Origin: Symbiodinium natans
Taxonomy: Eukaryota > Sar > Dinophyceae > Suessiales > Symbiodiniaceae
Reading direction: 5' to 3'
Assembly: GCA_905221605.1 (NCBI GenBank)
Contig: CAJNDS010001691.1
Span: 454,417-518,416 of the forward strand
DNA length: 64,000 bases
Shown piece after piece: positions 32,852 through 44,459 of the stretch (the first letter of the stretch is position 1; each line of letters opens with the position of its first letter). The position numbers were made by a program, and so were the translations under genes. Below the pieces are notes generated by a model. The model was not told where the DNA came from. It searched no databases and saw nothing but the letters and a program-made list of their open reading frames with translations.

Positions 32852-33297
32852 GTTTCAGCTACACTTGCACGACGTGTTGCGAGCATTGGGAAGCTTGAAA
32901 GCAAAAGCCATGCTAGAATCATGCCCTACGCTTCGTCCCTTCGGCCATGGGCAACGAAAGCTAACACCTGAAAAGAGATCCCTGAACGCATTCCGCTGCA
33001 ATAGCCCATGCCTCTAACGTCGACCTGACAAAGCTAATCGGAAGGGACCTGCTGGCACGCGCGAGGTGGGAAGTGGAAGTTCCGTACGCCTTCACGCGGA
33101 TCCATTCGGCTCCATGTGGCTCCATGCGGCTTCAGTGGGTTTGGGGGGTAAGCCCGTCCTCAATGCATCCCCGAATTATGCTGCGTTTGCCCGTGACATG
33201 CGCTCTAATGCCCCGAGCTGTGCTCCGCTTAACCGCGACATACGTTCTAATTCATGCAACAAGAATACGGGCATCCAAGACAAGAAGGCTGCATCCG

Positions 33298-33585
33298 TTT
33301 CCTAAATTTCCTGAAAATTTTGGGTGTGTAAATTTTCGGGAAATTTAGGAAAGCGATGAAGCAAATTTTCCGGAAATTTAGGAATCGAGGCTTCAGGCTA
33401 CCCGGAACCAGAAATTTTCCAGAAATTTAGGGGAGCGAATCCGGCTTGCGGCCGTTGAAGAGGCCTAGCCTTTCAAAGGGCGCAGCCCAGGCCCCAAAAT
33501 TTCCCGGAAATTTTGGGTCCCGGGTAGGCCAAAGCGGCTTGCTCGCCGGGGTCCAGAAATTTCCGGAAAATTTTGGGGCTAGGGC
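33298..33585. repeat. dispersed palindromic AATTTCCGGAAATT motifs
   Basis: The near-palindrome AAATTTTCC(G)GAAATTT, or its reverse, occurs about seven times with 20-80 bp spacing (33,303, 33,333, 33,365, 33,411, 33,498, 33,550 and nearby). No coding is apparent. The regular spacing of such a perfect hairpin-forming or protein-binding motif is unusual. Confidence 0.7.
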
Positions 33586-33606
33586 GCTCCGAGGCGTGAC
33601 GCACTG

Positions 33607-34060
33607 CATAGGGCTTGTTTGACCGTAGCGTTTTATAGAGTAGATAAATATTCAGATTAAGAAAGAGATCTATATTTTCATCCTCAAAATTAATCTTTCT
33701 TAATCGAAATTTGAATCCAAATGGCGAGATCCTTATCCCTTTTCATATGAAGTCGAGCCGGAATAGATGATAAACCCAATAAATAAAAAAAAGATAATCC
33801 AATCGGCGTATGCGCCCACCACCACAACGAATTTGGTCGAGAGAAGAATGGAATCAGAAACAATCTAATGCCAACATTTTATCAAATTGTCTGCGCTATG
33901 TCAACACATTATCAAAATACCTACGCTGAGAAAAACCCTGACAGATACATGCGATTTCATGATGAAGCAATCAGGATCCACCGTTGAATCTAGGTATGAG
34001 GAAAATGGTGTGTATCCCCAAATAGACTTATATCGTTCTTTTAAGCCGTCCTGGTCCGTC
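33607..34060. other. AT-rich island
   Basis: Base composition drops to clearly AT-rich (TAAATATTCAGATTAAGAAA type) between GC-rich neighbours. No gene is recognised; organelle-derived or foreign DNA is possible. Confidence 0.45.
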
Positions 34061-34068
34061 CCGGCTCA

Positions 34069-34313
34069 ACCCTAAACCCTAAACCCTAAACCCTAAACCC
34101 TAAACCCTAGACCCTAGACCCTAGACCCTAAACCCCAAACCCTAAACCGGCCCTTCCTGGAAGGCGGTCAGCCGCACTTCGACCTAGGCGGCAAGGTGTT
34201 TGGGGCTGAGGGTGTAGGGCTTTGGGGCTTAAGGTACTTGGGTTCGGGGTTTGGGGTTTAGGGTTTAGGGTTTGGGGTTTAGGGTTTGGGGTTTAGGGTT
34301 TAGGGTTTAGGGT
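34069..34313. repeat. facing telomere-type repeat blocks
   Basis: CCCTAAA copies (34,069-34,147) face TTTAGGG copies (34,240-34,313). Between them lies a 90-bp segment with a plus frame PFLEGGQPHFDLGGK ending at GGCAAG|GTGTTT, a possible plus-strand exon. Confidence 0.85.
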
Positions 34314-34333
34314 TATAGCTTGACAAGCCCCAC

Positions 34334-36451
34334 CTGATCGATGGGACAGCGAGGCTTGCGTCCAGGTTCGCAGAGCCACCGATCGATGCATTTACGGTGA
34401 AAGACGTGCCTGCGAATTTAGGGTTTAGGTTTGAGGGTTTCGGGTTTATAGAAATTGTAGAGGGTTTGTGTCCGGAGTTTTGGTGGGCTTGGGGGGGTTT
34501 CAGCGGGTTTTGGCGGGTTTTGGTTTTTTTTGAATGAATACGATACAGGGTTTGAAGCTTTTTGGAGCCTTTTTGGATCTTCAATCTTCTCTGGGGGGGG
34601 GGGGGGGGGGGGCTCCTACCCTTTTGGGGGCTTCCTGAACCTTTCTTGGTGGGCATCCTGGTTTTTTTCTGGGGCCTCCTGGGGCCTCCCTCCTGAAGCC
34701 TTTTGGGTTGGGGGTTTTGGGGGGTTTTGCCGGGGTTTGCCGGGTTTTGTCTTTTGCTTTTTGAATGATATTTCTTTTTCCGGAGTTTTGGGGGGTTGTG
34801 CCAGGTTTTTGCCGGGTTTTTGCCGGGTCTTGTCTTTTTGCTTTTTGAATGACATTTCTTCTGCGATGGCTCTCCAGGCTTGGAGCAGCCGGATTTCGTT
34901 TTTGGTTTGCTTTTGCTGAAATCTTGCCTGAAAGCCATGTTTTGTCTGATGTTTTTGCATTGTGAAAGATGAAGGATTATGGTACCAGCTGCGCGCAATG
35001 AGACGCGTACAATTTCTGTTTATCCTGGCCTTGAGGGTTCAGGGTTTAGGGTGCAAGTGGATGCAAAAGCTCTGCAGCAAACGCGGAAGTGCTTCATGAA
35101 TACTACTTCGGACAAGTTGCATGCAAGGGAGTGTGCGTATCTTCGCCCCAACCTCCATATTCTCCAGGCCTGAATAGCTCCGCAAGTGGCTGGACGAATC
35201 AGCTGCATCAGTCCCTCTGAGCCCTCAAACTTCCAAAGCCCCACAAAGACTGCACTGAGGTCATACTTCTTATTTCGTCCACAACCCAAATTTCCATTTG
35301 CCTCTCTTACATCGGAATATTCGGTTGTCAGTTTGAGCACAAGAAACCCTAGACCCCAAACCCTAAACCCTCAATCAGGCTTTCGGGAAGAAGGGTCTGA
35401 GGCCACCAGGTGTCTCTAGCAGGTTTGGCGCAGCATCCTGAAGTGAGAGGCCTTGCGTACAGATTCTCTGGGCCTTGCTATCCGCACCCTCCCCTGTAAG
35501 AAAGGTGTCGCGGCCATGTTCGCAATTTCTGGCTCTCAAAACCAACTGACATCATTGGAGAGCCTGATTGGCAAACGAGTTTTCTCAACGAGGGTTTGAC
35601 TGTAGGTTGACGGGTGAAGTAACGAATCCCTAAACCCTAAACCCTAAACCCTAAACCCTGCAGATGGCTGCGTTCCGAGACGCAGATCATGCACTGAGCA
35701 ATGGTGCTGCCCGCGGTCACTTTCGACAAGGGGAGAGCTGCCACGAGGCTTTGAAGCAAGCACTTCTCCTCCAGGCACACTTGGTAGCCCAGTAACCATA
35801 CTCTAACAAGGGCACCCTTTTTTTGGGGTTGGGTAATTTTTTTTAAGGGAAACCCAGAACCAACAAAAAAAAAGGGGGTAAAGGGTACCACTGGGCTAGC
35901 AAGGGGCAAGTGGTTCTCAAACTACACAAGGCCCTTGTGCCCTTTACCTTAAGGGCCTGTTCACTTCGGAGCCCTGCGCCGCTCTGACAACACCCCTAAA
36001 CACTAAACCCTAAACCCTAAACCCTGAACCCTGAACCCTAAACCCTAAACTCCATGAGCCTCCGCCCTGGCAGCTCCACCCCCGGCGTTCTCGTCCAACT
36101 GCAGAAGCAGTTCATAGTCCTCGGCCGTGAAGTCGCCACCCTTGGCTGAGGAATCGTGGCATTGTTTAGGGTTTAGGGTTCAGGGTTCAGGGTTCAGGGA
36201 TTGGGTTCAGGGTTCCGGGTTTGGAGTTCAGGGTTCAGGGCTTAGTCGTTAGTCGATTTGGGACTCTCGGTTGCCCAGGAACCTAGGATTACCAAGGGTG
36301 CCCTTTTGCTGCTTCAAGGTGTTTAGAAGGGAACCTAAACCGCCCAAAAAAGGGAATACGGACACTACTGGGCATCCTAGGACTTGGGGCTCACCAGCTG
36401 AACCAGGCATAGGGGTCAACGTCCCAGCACATCGGCGCCTGTCGTGCAAAG
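34334..36451 (-). CDS. RING-type E3 ubiquitin ligase, split gene
   Basis: Four exons are visible on the minus strand. 36,395-36,451 has canonical GTGAGC donor. 36,051-36,145 encodes GGDFTAEDYELLLQLDEN, the leader typical of one RING-H2 ligase group, with donor GTTTAGGG. About 35,657-35,776 encodes ALPLSKVTAGSTIAQCMIC, giving the first zinc-binding Cys pair, with donor GTTTAGGG. 34,334-34,409 encodes HVFHRKCIDRWLCEP...RCPID, giving the His-His-Cys and last Cys ligands, with acceptor CAG and donor GTGGGG. The family moves ubiquitin from an E2 to targets. One exon supplying the second Cys pair is not found between 34,410 and 35,656. The final ligand is Asp instead of Cys. The introns hold telomere-type repeats and inverted-repeat elements. 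Confidence 0.65.
34420..34975. repeat. T/G-rich tract with tandem duplication and G20 run
   Basis: The plus strand is T/G-rich with a G20 run (34,593-34,612) and an imperfect tandem duplication of about 105 bp (GCCGGGTTTTGTCTTTTGCT type) between 34,720 and 34,860. It lies in the presumed intron of the RING gene. No exon is recognised. Confidence 0.5.
35778..35904. mobile_element. introner-like element, type GGTAGCCCA
   Basis: Inverted ends TTGGTAGCCCAGT...ACTGGGCTAGCAA enclose GGGCACCC...GGGTAAAGGG arms. It lies between RING-gene exons. Same family as 40,015-40,121, 45,458-45,572, 45,864-46,045 and the intron at 60,169-60,292. Confidence 0.65.
36259..36371. mobile_element. introner-like element, type CCTAGGATGCCCAG
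   Basis: Ends TTGCCCAGGAACCTAGG and CTACTGGGCATCCTA are inverted. A 5-bp duplication, GGACT, flanks it (left copy near 36,250-36,255, right copy near 36,378). Relatives lie at 40,688-40,797 and 62,803-62,917. Confidence 0.65.
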
Positions 36452-37060
36452 CTAAGAGTTTCAGTTAGCCCGCATTTGCTGTGCCATTATGGTGTTCGCC
36501 GCGGGCACGAAGTGATACTCTTACAAGCCTGCAAAAAGAGAAAGAAAACCAACAACAAACACGAAGGAAGAAACAATAAAGGGCACACAACGCATAATTG
36601 TGCGCTCCAAAGATTGCCCAAAAAGACTGTGAAGCTTCAGAGGTCTTTTGGCCCTTTGCTTTATTTCCTTCCCTTTCTTTCGCTTTTTCTCAGCTCACGC
36701 GCTCACTTCGTTCACTTGTATCTTTGTATCTGTTGAGAGTGAAGGAGGCGAAACAATGACAATAAAGGGAATTCGACTGTTCACCCCTGTAATAATACTC
36801 AGGTTTTAACTATCAACTAGATATGAAACAGGTTTGGAGGAAGCATTCCTAAGAACTAGATTCCTGCGAACGGGTAGACCAAGGTATCAGAGTTCGGGTC
36901 TCAAGGTGCGACAGGGAGAGTGTGTTTTAGCCTTCAATCCCAATGTTACAACTAGACTCATGTGGAAGATACAGAGAAGGGAGTGTGTGGTGAGGAAGAA
37001 AAAAGTGCGAGAGATGAATGGCACGTCCGAAATCCGAATTATTCTTTGCGATTAAGGGTC
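36452..37060. other. no gene recognised
   Basis: AT-richer sequence with short frames only. Confidence 0.35.
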
Positions 37061-37109
37061 TTTGGGGCATTAAGTCGGCTTCGAAAGGCTTTTGTCATGC
37101 ACGCTTGCG

Positions 37110-37585
37110 CTAAACCCTGAAACCGTAAACGCCTCAAACCCGCAAAGGCCCAAACCCAAAAACGCCGAAAACCCATCCCTGAAGCCCTGAAAACCGAAAA
37201 CCCTCAACCCTGAAAACCCATACAAAATCAGAACAAAAAACCCCGATGCTGACCCCAAACCCTCGCTGAAACCCTAAACCCTGAAACTTTAAGACTCTAA
37301 ACACCTAAAACCCTAAAACTCTAAACACCTAAAACCCTACATGCCTAAAACCCTAAAACCCTAAAACCCTACTACCCTGAAACCTTAAGACCCTGAAACC
37401 CTAAAACGCCTAAAACCCTGATACCCAAGAACCCGAAAACCCAAAAACCCTAGAACACTAAAACCCTGAAACCCTGAAACCCTAAGACCCGAAAACGCCT
37501 AAACCCTAGAACCCTAAAACCCGAAAACCCTAGTACTCGAAAACCCGAAAACCCGAAAACCCTAAACCCTAAACCCTAAAGTGCG
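37110..37585. repeat. degenerate CCCTAAAA/CCCTGAAA array
   Basis: About 470 bp of telomere-like words with frequent substitutions and an extra A (AACCCTAAAACCC). It looks like an old, diverged block. Confidence 0.85.
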
Positions 37586-38315
37586 GGCAGGAGGCGTTCT
37601 GCAAACGCGCTTGGAGTTGGCTCTGCAGTCGCTGTCGGCCACCGCTGCTTGAAGGACCACCTACCAGGAAAGGGCTTGGGGTTTTGGGCTTGGGGTTTAG
37701 GGTTTAGGGTTTAGGGTTTAGGGCTTGGGGTTTAGGGCTTAGCAACTTTGGGGTTTCGAGTCTGGCGATCTTTGTGGGGGGGGGGGGGGGGGGTGTGGGG
37801 GTTTATAGGATTGGGGTTGAGGGCTTCAAGGCTTTGGGGAGGCTTTCGAAGACTGAGACTGAGCGTCGTTGCCTTCTAGGACGTTTAGGAGTTAGCGTTC
37901 AGAGTTCAGGGGTTTGCTTCCCAATTCACCACTGGGTTTTTGAGGCTTGGGGTTTAGGCTTAGACGTGGGTTTGTAACTAAGGGTTTGGGGCTGAGGGTC
38001 CTCCTCGTCACATGCGTGGATGCATTTCTCGAAAAGGGGCGTGCAGCCACTGCAGGCCCGACTTAGAGTTCATTCTGCCGACATTGACAGAAGCGCCTTA
38101 TTCCGGCACTTTTTCCGGAATCCTGCGAAAGCAACAACAGCAAACGACAAGGCACCCCAGAACCCAAAAGCCTGTGGCCCAAGACGCCCAGAGCCCTTCC
38201 ACGCAAGGGGCCCAAAATTTGTGCTGTCTACACAAACTCTTTTTTGTACAACACGATAAAGGCATATGTATGCCTCTGGTACGACTCTGCCAAGGGATAA
38301 GGCCCTACCCGCCTG

Positions 38316-38458
38316 AAAACCCTAAACCCTAAACCCTAAACCCTAAACCCTAAACCCTAAACCCTAAACCCTAAGCCCTAAGCCCTAAGCCCTAAGCCCT
38401 AAGCCCTAAGCCCTAAGCCCTAAGCCCTAAACCCTAAACCCTAAACCCTAAACCCTAA
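38316..38458. repeat. telomere-type array with CCCTAAG variant block
   Basis: CCCTAAA copies, then nine consecutive CCCTAAG copies (38,371-38,435), then CCCTAAA again. The grouped variants indicate local tandem amplification. Confidence 0.9.
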
Positions 38459-38490
38459 AACAAAACGGCCCTACACACCAAAAGGTCCGC

Positions 38491-38554
38491 CTCCACCTCT
38501 GCGAGATCCGGAGGCCCGCTCCGGAGCGGGAGCCTGTGCCCAAGGTTTCAACAC
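38491..38554 (+). CDS. possible short exon
   Basis: The plus frame VRLHLCEIRRPAPEREPVPK lies exactly between an AAAAG| acceptor and an AAG|GTTTCA donor. It is next to a telomere-type block. Function unknown; the strand is opposite to most neighbours. Confidence 0.3.
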
Positions 38555-39727
38555 TGAAAACCCTATAAACCCTACAAACCCCATAGAGCCTACAAGGCTC
38601 TTTAAACCCCACAAACCCTATACACTCTGCAAAACCCCATAAAAAAAACAGTATAAAACACGATAAACCGGGCAAATCCTGAACCGATTTCGACTCCAGG
38701 ATTCATACAGGGGCTTTTGGGTCTGAAAAAGGGGAGTCCGACCGACCGGATCAAAAGCCTGGAGCACCCTGCTATCTCAAAAAAATGCCTGGGCCTTAAA
38801 CAGGGTTGCTGTTGAGCCAACATATCCTAGGCCGTAAGCTTGCGAGCATCAGGGCCGCTCTTCAAAGAAATTCCCGGAGCTGTCTTCCTTCCTTCCGAAA
38901 GAATGCACAACCTTAAGTCATGTTCGGATCCCTTTCGCACAACCCTAAACCCTAAACCCTAAACCCTAATCTACGGAACAGTCCTTCAATGTGCCTAATC
39001 TTGGAGCGTTGGGCTCTCCGGGTTGGATGGTGTTTCTTTCTTGCCAGTATCCCCACAAGGACGCCTGATATACGCACTCGCCAATACCAGCACTATACCT
39101 AAACCCTAAACCCTAAACCCCAAAGCCTAAAGCCTAAAGCCTAAAGCCTAAACCCTAAAGACCCTATGTTTCATAAACATATCCACGAAGATTCCTCTGG
39201 GCCCCTCGGAGACTGGAACCCGGGATCTACTATACTATCATTGTAAATGTACCAACAACAAGAACCAATGCTAATACATAGAGGCCAGTTGTCGAAATTG
39301 TGGCCCCTTGCTGCACGGGTCATTGCAATGTCGCGGCCCGTCATGATGGGATCCCCCACAAAAAATATGACTGAGAGTATGCTGGGTACGGACTGTAAAA
39401 CTCCTTTGACACAAAAAACGGCGCCTAAACAAGAAACATATTCAGATGTTAAACATCAAGAAAGCCAACCCAGTTGCTGGCTCCCCGAAATCGACTTTGC
39501 ACCTTTACTACTAGTTGCTTAAGAAACCCGAAAACCCAAAACCCAAAACCCAAAACCCTAAACCCTAAACCCTAAACCCTAAACCCTAAACCCTAAATAA
39601 AGATATTCTTCCTTCTCAAGGGTAATGGAGGGATAATTACTTTTCATAATCCTTGTGGGGTTCCTAAGCAAGCAACTAGTTGTTAGGCTTCCTGAACCCG
39701 CCAGCGCCACACTCGCCTCCTGAAAAC

Positions 39728-40200
39728 CTCCCGCCGCGAAAAAATGTAGCTCATGAGGAAGCAGATCGCCGCCAGCTGCCTGATATTTAGGCTTTAGGGT
39801 TTAGGGCTTCGGGTTTCGGGTTTAGGGTGCCGTAAGGATAAGGAGCTTCGCGGCACCGGGGACCCAGGATGCATGGGGAGACTTTTAAACCGTGAAACCC
39901 TAAACCCGAAACCCTAAACCTGTAGCTTGGCAAGGCAAGTCGCGGGCAGCTCGTCAATCGCCGACATGGCTGCCGACCTGGTGACACTTGATGGCAAGTG
40001 AGACATGGGAGGGCCTGGCAGCCCAGTAACCATATCAGGGCACCCTTTTTTGGGCTGTGCACACTTTAGAAGGGAACCTTGAACCAAAAAAAAGGGAAAA
40101 GGGTGTCACTGGGCTACCAGCGGCAACCAAGGAGGGGGCTGCAGACAGACCTGCCTGGCGGCAGCGTCCAGGCAAGGGTCGAACTGCACATCTTCCCGGC
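39728..40200 (-). CDS. three-exon segment of unidentified gene
   Basis: Exons at about 40,125-40,200, 39,920-40,014 and 39,728-39,779. The first intron (40,015-40,124) is an inverted-repeat element with a GC donor. The second (39,780-39,919) has the donor CAG|GTTTAGGG and acceptor ATATCAG| and is bounded by inverted telomere-type repeats. More than one frame stays open across the junctions. One reads SAIDELPATCLAKLQ then AAGGDLLPHELHFFAAG. Another reads EDVQFDPCLDAAARQVCLQ then ends at a TGA in the middle exon. The true frame is therefore unsettled and no family is recognised. Confidence 0.4.
40012..40124. mobile_element. introner-like element with GGC duplication
   Basis: Ends CTGGCAGCCCAGT and ACTGGGCTACCAG are inverted. 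The target word GGC flanks it (40,012-40,014 and 40,122-40,124). On the minus strand the duplicated GCC supplies a GC donor. Confidence 0.7.
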
Positions 40201-41182
40201 CTGTGCGTTCTTGCGGCTTCGGGCTTGGTATGTTTTGCAGAAGCCTAGGGCCTAGGGTTCCCTCACACCCTCGCCAGCCTGCAAAGGGTTGCCTGGACAG
40301 CCCACGGATCAGCGGTAGGCACGCCTCGGATCCCCAACTCCTCTCTCCCCTAGCCGGACTGAGCCCCCGAAAACCAGGCCCAGAGACGGAACTGAAGTGC
40401 CAGCGTGGTGCTGGATGGGCTGGATGTGCACGCTGCCTGAAGATGCGCGGGGCACGCTATGTGATGCCTAGCCGCTCGGCCTTATGGTGCGGACCAAGTG
40501 GCAGATCCCTCCTGCACCAGATCATCAGGCGTCCCGGCAGTATGTCAGAATGACAGCCGCGGCAAAGCGTGGGGCAGGCGGCGCGCGTCGCGGCCTAAGG
40601 TCATAGACTCAAGGGCTTCCAAAGCCATCTTCCAATGCTTCAACGCGACTCCTGAATGCCTTGATTAGGCAAGATGCTTTAAAGTCTAGGTTGCCCGGTA
40701 ACCTAGGATTAAAAAGGGTGCCTGTTCTGACTAAAGGTGCTTAGAAGGGAACCTAAACCCGTCCAAAAATGGAATAAGGGCACTGCTGGGCATCCTAGAA
40801 TTGCAACAGGAATCATGATATAGGGGATTCCGCAATTAGGGGTATCTTAGCGGTGTCCTTATTATAAGAGAATCCTACTGTTTGGGGGCCATGTTCGTAA
40901 ACTCCCATATCATTCTAAGGAATGATCCCAGAATCAGGGCACATACTGGAGTTTCTGAAAACTGCAGCCCAAAGGCGAACCGGTGTGCCCCCCGGGGGCC
41001 ACTCTGCTGGTCGACCGATTGAGCCAGTGCCTGTTAGGTTTTTGTTGACCAACAGGGCTTAGGGGCGTTTTTGGGTTTAGGGTTTAGGGTTTAGGGTTTA
41101 GGGTTTTTTGGGGCCTCTACTAAACAGAGCCATTTATGGTCTTTCGGGGATTTGGGCTTAGGACAGGTGCTATCAACGCCAG

Positions 41183-41287
41183 GCATCTGAAGCCAACGCA
41201 CCGCCGTTCGAGGCGGCGGAGATCAGCGCACGATCCACGGGTGACGCGCGCCAGCCTCCAGCAACGCACGGCCTCGCAGGCTCGCAG
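41183..41287 (+). CDS. possible exon
   Basis: The plus frame ASEANAPPFEAAEISARSTG continues open to GLAGSQ and sits between CCAG| and CAG|GTTCCC. GC-rich, between telomere-type blocks. Function unknown. Confidence 0.28.
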
Positions 41288-41487
41288 GTTCCCAAACCGG
41301 TTGGAATCCTAAACCTTAAGCCCTAAATTCTAAACCCCAAACCATAAACCCTAAACCCTAAACCCTACACCCTACACCCTAAACCCTACACTGCGCAACG
41401 ATTGGCAAGAACTACTTGACCGCAACTGCCCAGCTTACCAGAAACAGCCTGCTAGCCCCTTAAGAGATCGGAACGAGGGCCTGAACC

Positions 41488-41606
41488 CCCTAAACCCTAA
41501 ACCCTAAACCCTAAACCCTAAACCCTAAACCCTAAACCCTAAACCCTAAACCCTAAACCCTAAACCCTAAACCCTAAACCCTAAACCCTAAACCCTAAGC
41601 CCTACA
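41488..41606. repeat. CCCTAAA array, about 16 copies
   Basis: Near-perfect tandem heptamers. Confidence 0.95.
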
Positions 41607-42169
41607 CCCTTTGCCGGTATTCCAGGCTAACTCAGCACTGCCCCCCAGCGGGTGTTTAGGCTTCAGAGGGTTTAGGGCTTAGTATTTATTAGGGTTTGGG
41701 CTTCGGGGCTTAAGGATAGTAGGGGTTCAAGGGCTGAGATTCGAGCCAGTAAGCTTTGAAACGTTCGGGGTTTAGGCTAACGTCGGAGGTTTCATATAGG
41801 TTTAGGGTACTACGACCTATCAGGATGTGCCAGCAATTTCTGGACACTTCCATTGAGAACCTCACAGTCCACCCCCGACTTAGAATTCGGGAAAGTCGAT
41901 GGAGGGTTGCTCACAGTTGTGGGGCCTTTTTTGCTTTGGGGGGGGCAGGGGGTTCGGGTTTAGGGCTTAGGTATCCTTATAAGTCTATGAGAGAAGTATG
42001 CCCATGGTATTGATCAACTCTCATAGTGTCTCCCAAGTAGGGGGACCCCTGTTGAATTACCCAAGAATACTCCACTGCTTTTTTCCAACCCTGAACCCCT
42101 AAACCCCAAACCGAGCAGGGTTACTCGCCCACCCCCCCCCCCTCCCTCCCAGGTGCCCAAAAAAACTTC

Positions 42170-43984
42170 CCCCCCGTGCGCTCCCAGAATCGGCCTGGGA
42201 AGCGCACCCAGAAACTCGGGGGGCAGCATCCCGGCAAGAACAGCTTCCTGGAGGGCTTGTTGTGTTTTCGGTTTAGGGTTTAGGGGTTTAGGGTTCGGGG
42301 TTTAGGGTGCCTTTTACAAACCTGGGCTTAGCATTTAGGGGTTTTGGGTTCCAACAACCTGTTGGGATTTGGGAGACCCCCTGGAGTGTCGGGATCTTCA
42401 CCTGCCTGACACTTCCAAGCACCAAATGGGGTTTCTACAACCCTAAGGACGCAAGAACGAGGTCCCTCCAAGTATAGACGGAAGGCCTTCAAACACAAAA
42501 AACGTTGCTTCGTCTCCTCCAGCACGGGCAGCGCAGCAGGCGGTGGACGAGTTGATGCAAAGCTTCGGGGCAGGGCTCGGGGACGGGCTGGAGAGGGACG
42601 CTCCCTGGGACGATCTCCAGTGACTCCGGCGTCAAGTAACACCAAGTCTTGCTCTTCCGGCTCCTCCCTTTCCGTCAGCGGGCGAACGGAATCCGCGCTA
42701 ACCTGTTGGCTCCCCCTCGCCTCACTCGCTGGCCTTGCTCGGTTTGGTGCTGGCTCCGTCGGCCACTGGAAGCGGCTGCCCAGGCGGGCGCCTGGGCGCG
42801 GGTGACTTGGAGGAGAGGTCTCCTCTGACAAGTCGATGCAGCCTGCGGCATTGGCATGTGACCTGCGGTCAAGCGGGCAAGCTTGAGCGCTTCATGTCTC
42901 TCTCACACTCCCCAGAGGGTCCATTTGTATTACTACTATGGAATTAGGTACGTACCCCAAAACCATACTGAATAGGGTTTTGGGGTACCTAATTCCATAA
43001 TAGTACTACAAATGGACCCTCTGGGCTCTCTCTTCACTCTTCACGGCTGCGTGCTTTAATGAGGTCAGCAACTCGCACTGGCGCCTTGCGACTTCGGGCG
43101 CATCCCAAAAGAGCTCCTCATGTTGGCCCTCCTGCGAACATGAACGTGCTTGCTTCCCGCGGGAAAAAACTGCAGAGACCCCTAAACCCTAAACCCTAAA
43201 CCCTAAACCCTAAACCCTAAACCCTAAACCCTAAACCCTAAACCCTAAAACCTAAAACCCTAAACCCAAGCTTTGCTGCGACGAGCCTCTGCAAGTCGCC
43301 GGAGGCGTCTTCGTGGCCGCTCGTTGGAGTCGGTCACATCACACTCTGCTCGGTCGACTTGCACATCTAGCGGCGCGGCCGGCGCATCTGCCCACGAAAC
43401 GGGTTTAGGGTTTAGGGTTTAGGGCTTAGGGCTTAGGGTTTAGGGTTTAGGGTTCAGGGTTCAGGGTTCAGGGTTTAAGGTTTGAACACTCACTCCAACT
43501 GGAATCTCTGCAACTTCTTGCTGCTGATACAGTCACCTCACGATCTACCCAAAACCCCCAAAACCCCTGAACTTGGAGGTTCTGGGGAAGATATAAGTAG
43601 GGTTATAAGTTATGGCAACTATACCTCTAACCCTATTTAGAGTCGTATAGAGTTACCCTATTTAGAGTCGTATAGAGTTACTTATAACTACCCGTGAACC
43701 TCCAAGTGATCCCTGAACCCCTGAACCCCTGAACCCCTGAACCCCTGAACCCCCTCAACCCCTAAACCCGCCTTAACCCCAAGCCCTAAGCCCTAAGCCC
43801 TAAACCCGAAACCCTATTAGGGCTTAAGCCCTAAGCCCTAAACCCTAAACCCTGAATCCTACACCCTGCGTGCCCTCGAGGTCGCCTGCGAGGCTCGCTT
43901 CGAAGGGCCGCTTGGGGAGACGGCCCAGCCATGCCATGGCATCTCACGTTGGGCGCGTAGCTTGGAGAGCTCTCTGCTTCTTCC
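42170..43984 (-). CDS. unidentified split gene, five exons
   Basis: Coding-like exons on the minus strand: 43,865-43,984; 43,266-43,387 (LDVQVDRAECDVTDSNERP, donor TTGG|GTTTAGGG); about 43,029-43,131 (EGQHEELFWDAPEVARRQ, starting after CGCAG); 42,378-42,862 (starts SHANAAGCIDLSEE, later FLCLKAFRLYLEGP); and about 42,170-42,266 (EAVLAGMLPPEFLGALP). The exons at 43,387 and 43,131 join in one frame. The next join works with a GA donor inside the duplicated GAG of the element at 42,911-43,025. Introns carry telomere-type repeats and inverted-repeat elements. The protein is Arg/Glu-rich in parts and no domain is recognised. The first and last joins are unresolved. Confidence 0.5.
42911..43025. mobile_element. 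long-hairpin element with CTC duplication
   Basis: Almost a perfect palindrome: CCCAGAGGGTCCATTTGTA at the left is mirrored at the right, and inner arms (GGAATTAGGTAC, CCCCAAAACC) also pair. The 3-bp word CTC flanks it (42,908-42,910 and 43,026-43,028). It lies in an intron of the gene at 42.2-44.0 kb. A sister copy is at 45,342-45,452. Confidence 0.85.
43575..43712. mobile_element. inverted-repeat element ACTTGGAGGTTC family
   Basis: Ends CTTGGAGGTTC and GAACCTCCAAG are inverted; the inside holds a 28-bp direct repeat (CCTATTTAGAGTCGTATAGA). Related elements lie at 51,052-51,182 and 51,568-51,710. Confidence 0.65.
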
Positions 43985-44459
43985 CTGTGTTAGGGTTTCG
44001 GGTTTCGGGTTTAGGGTTAGAGTGTTACTTTGCAAGTGTGACTGAGCTGCCTTTTTTGGGACGTAGCAATTTCTGTTTCAGGTTGACAACAACCCTTCAG
44101 GCAGAATCCGACAGGTGCTTTCCTAGTTCAGTAAAACCTCTTGACTCAAGCAGCCTGTGCTTCATATTACGATGCCAATAGCGTTTGGCTCCTATGGTCC
44201 AAGATAGGCGCAGCTCACACTCTGCAAGCAGTGCCGTGGGTGGTCCTACTTGCCGAGCTTTCAGGTTTCTGCACCGGTGCATGTGCCTGCGCGAAACGTT
44301 TGTCCACACAGAGTATGTACTATAGAAATCGCGATTGCCGCGGTGGATTGAACGCTGGGCCGGCTCGTATTTCCTCCCAAGTTTACCCGAGAGCTGCTGG
44401 ATAAATGATGTGGGCTATGAGGAATGCCCTACCTTGGAGGAGACCCCGGAAAAAATGAT

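Noticed and set aside
33607..34060. Chloroplast gene fragment
   Set aside because: AT-rich but no open frame matches a plastid protein that I recognise; left as a composition note.
42328..42377. Extending the long minus-strand exon to the frame's stop
   Set aside because: A GGGG|GTCTCCC donor precedes telomere-like sequence; residues after it are repeat-derived.
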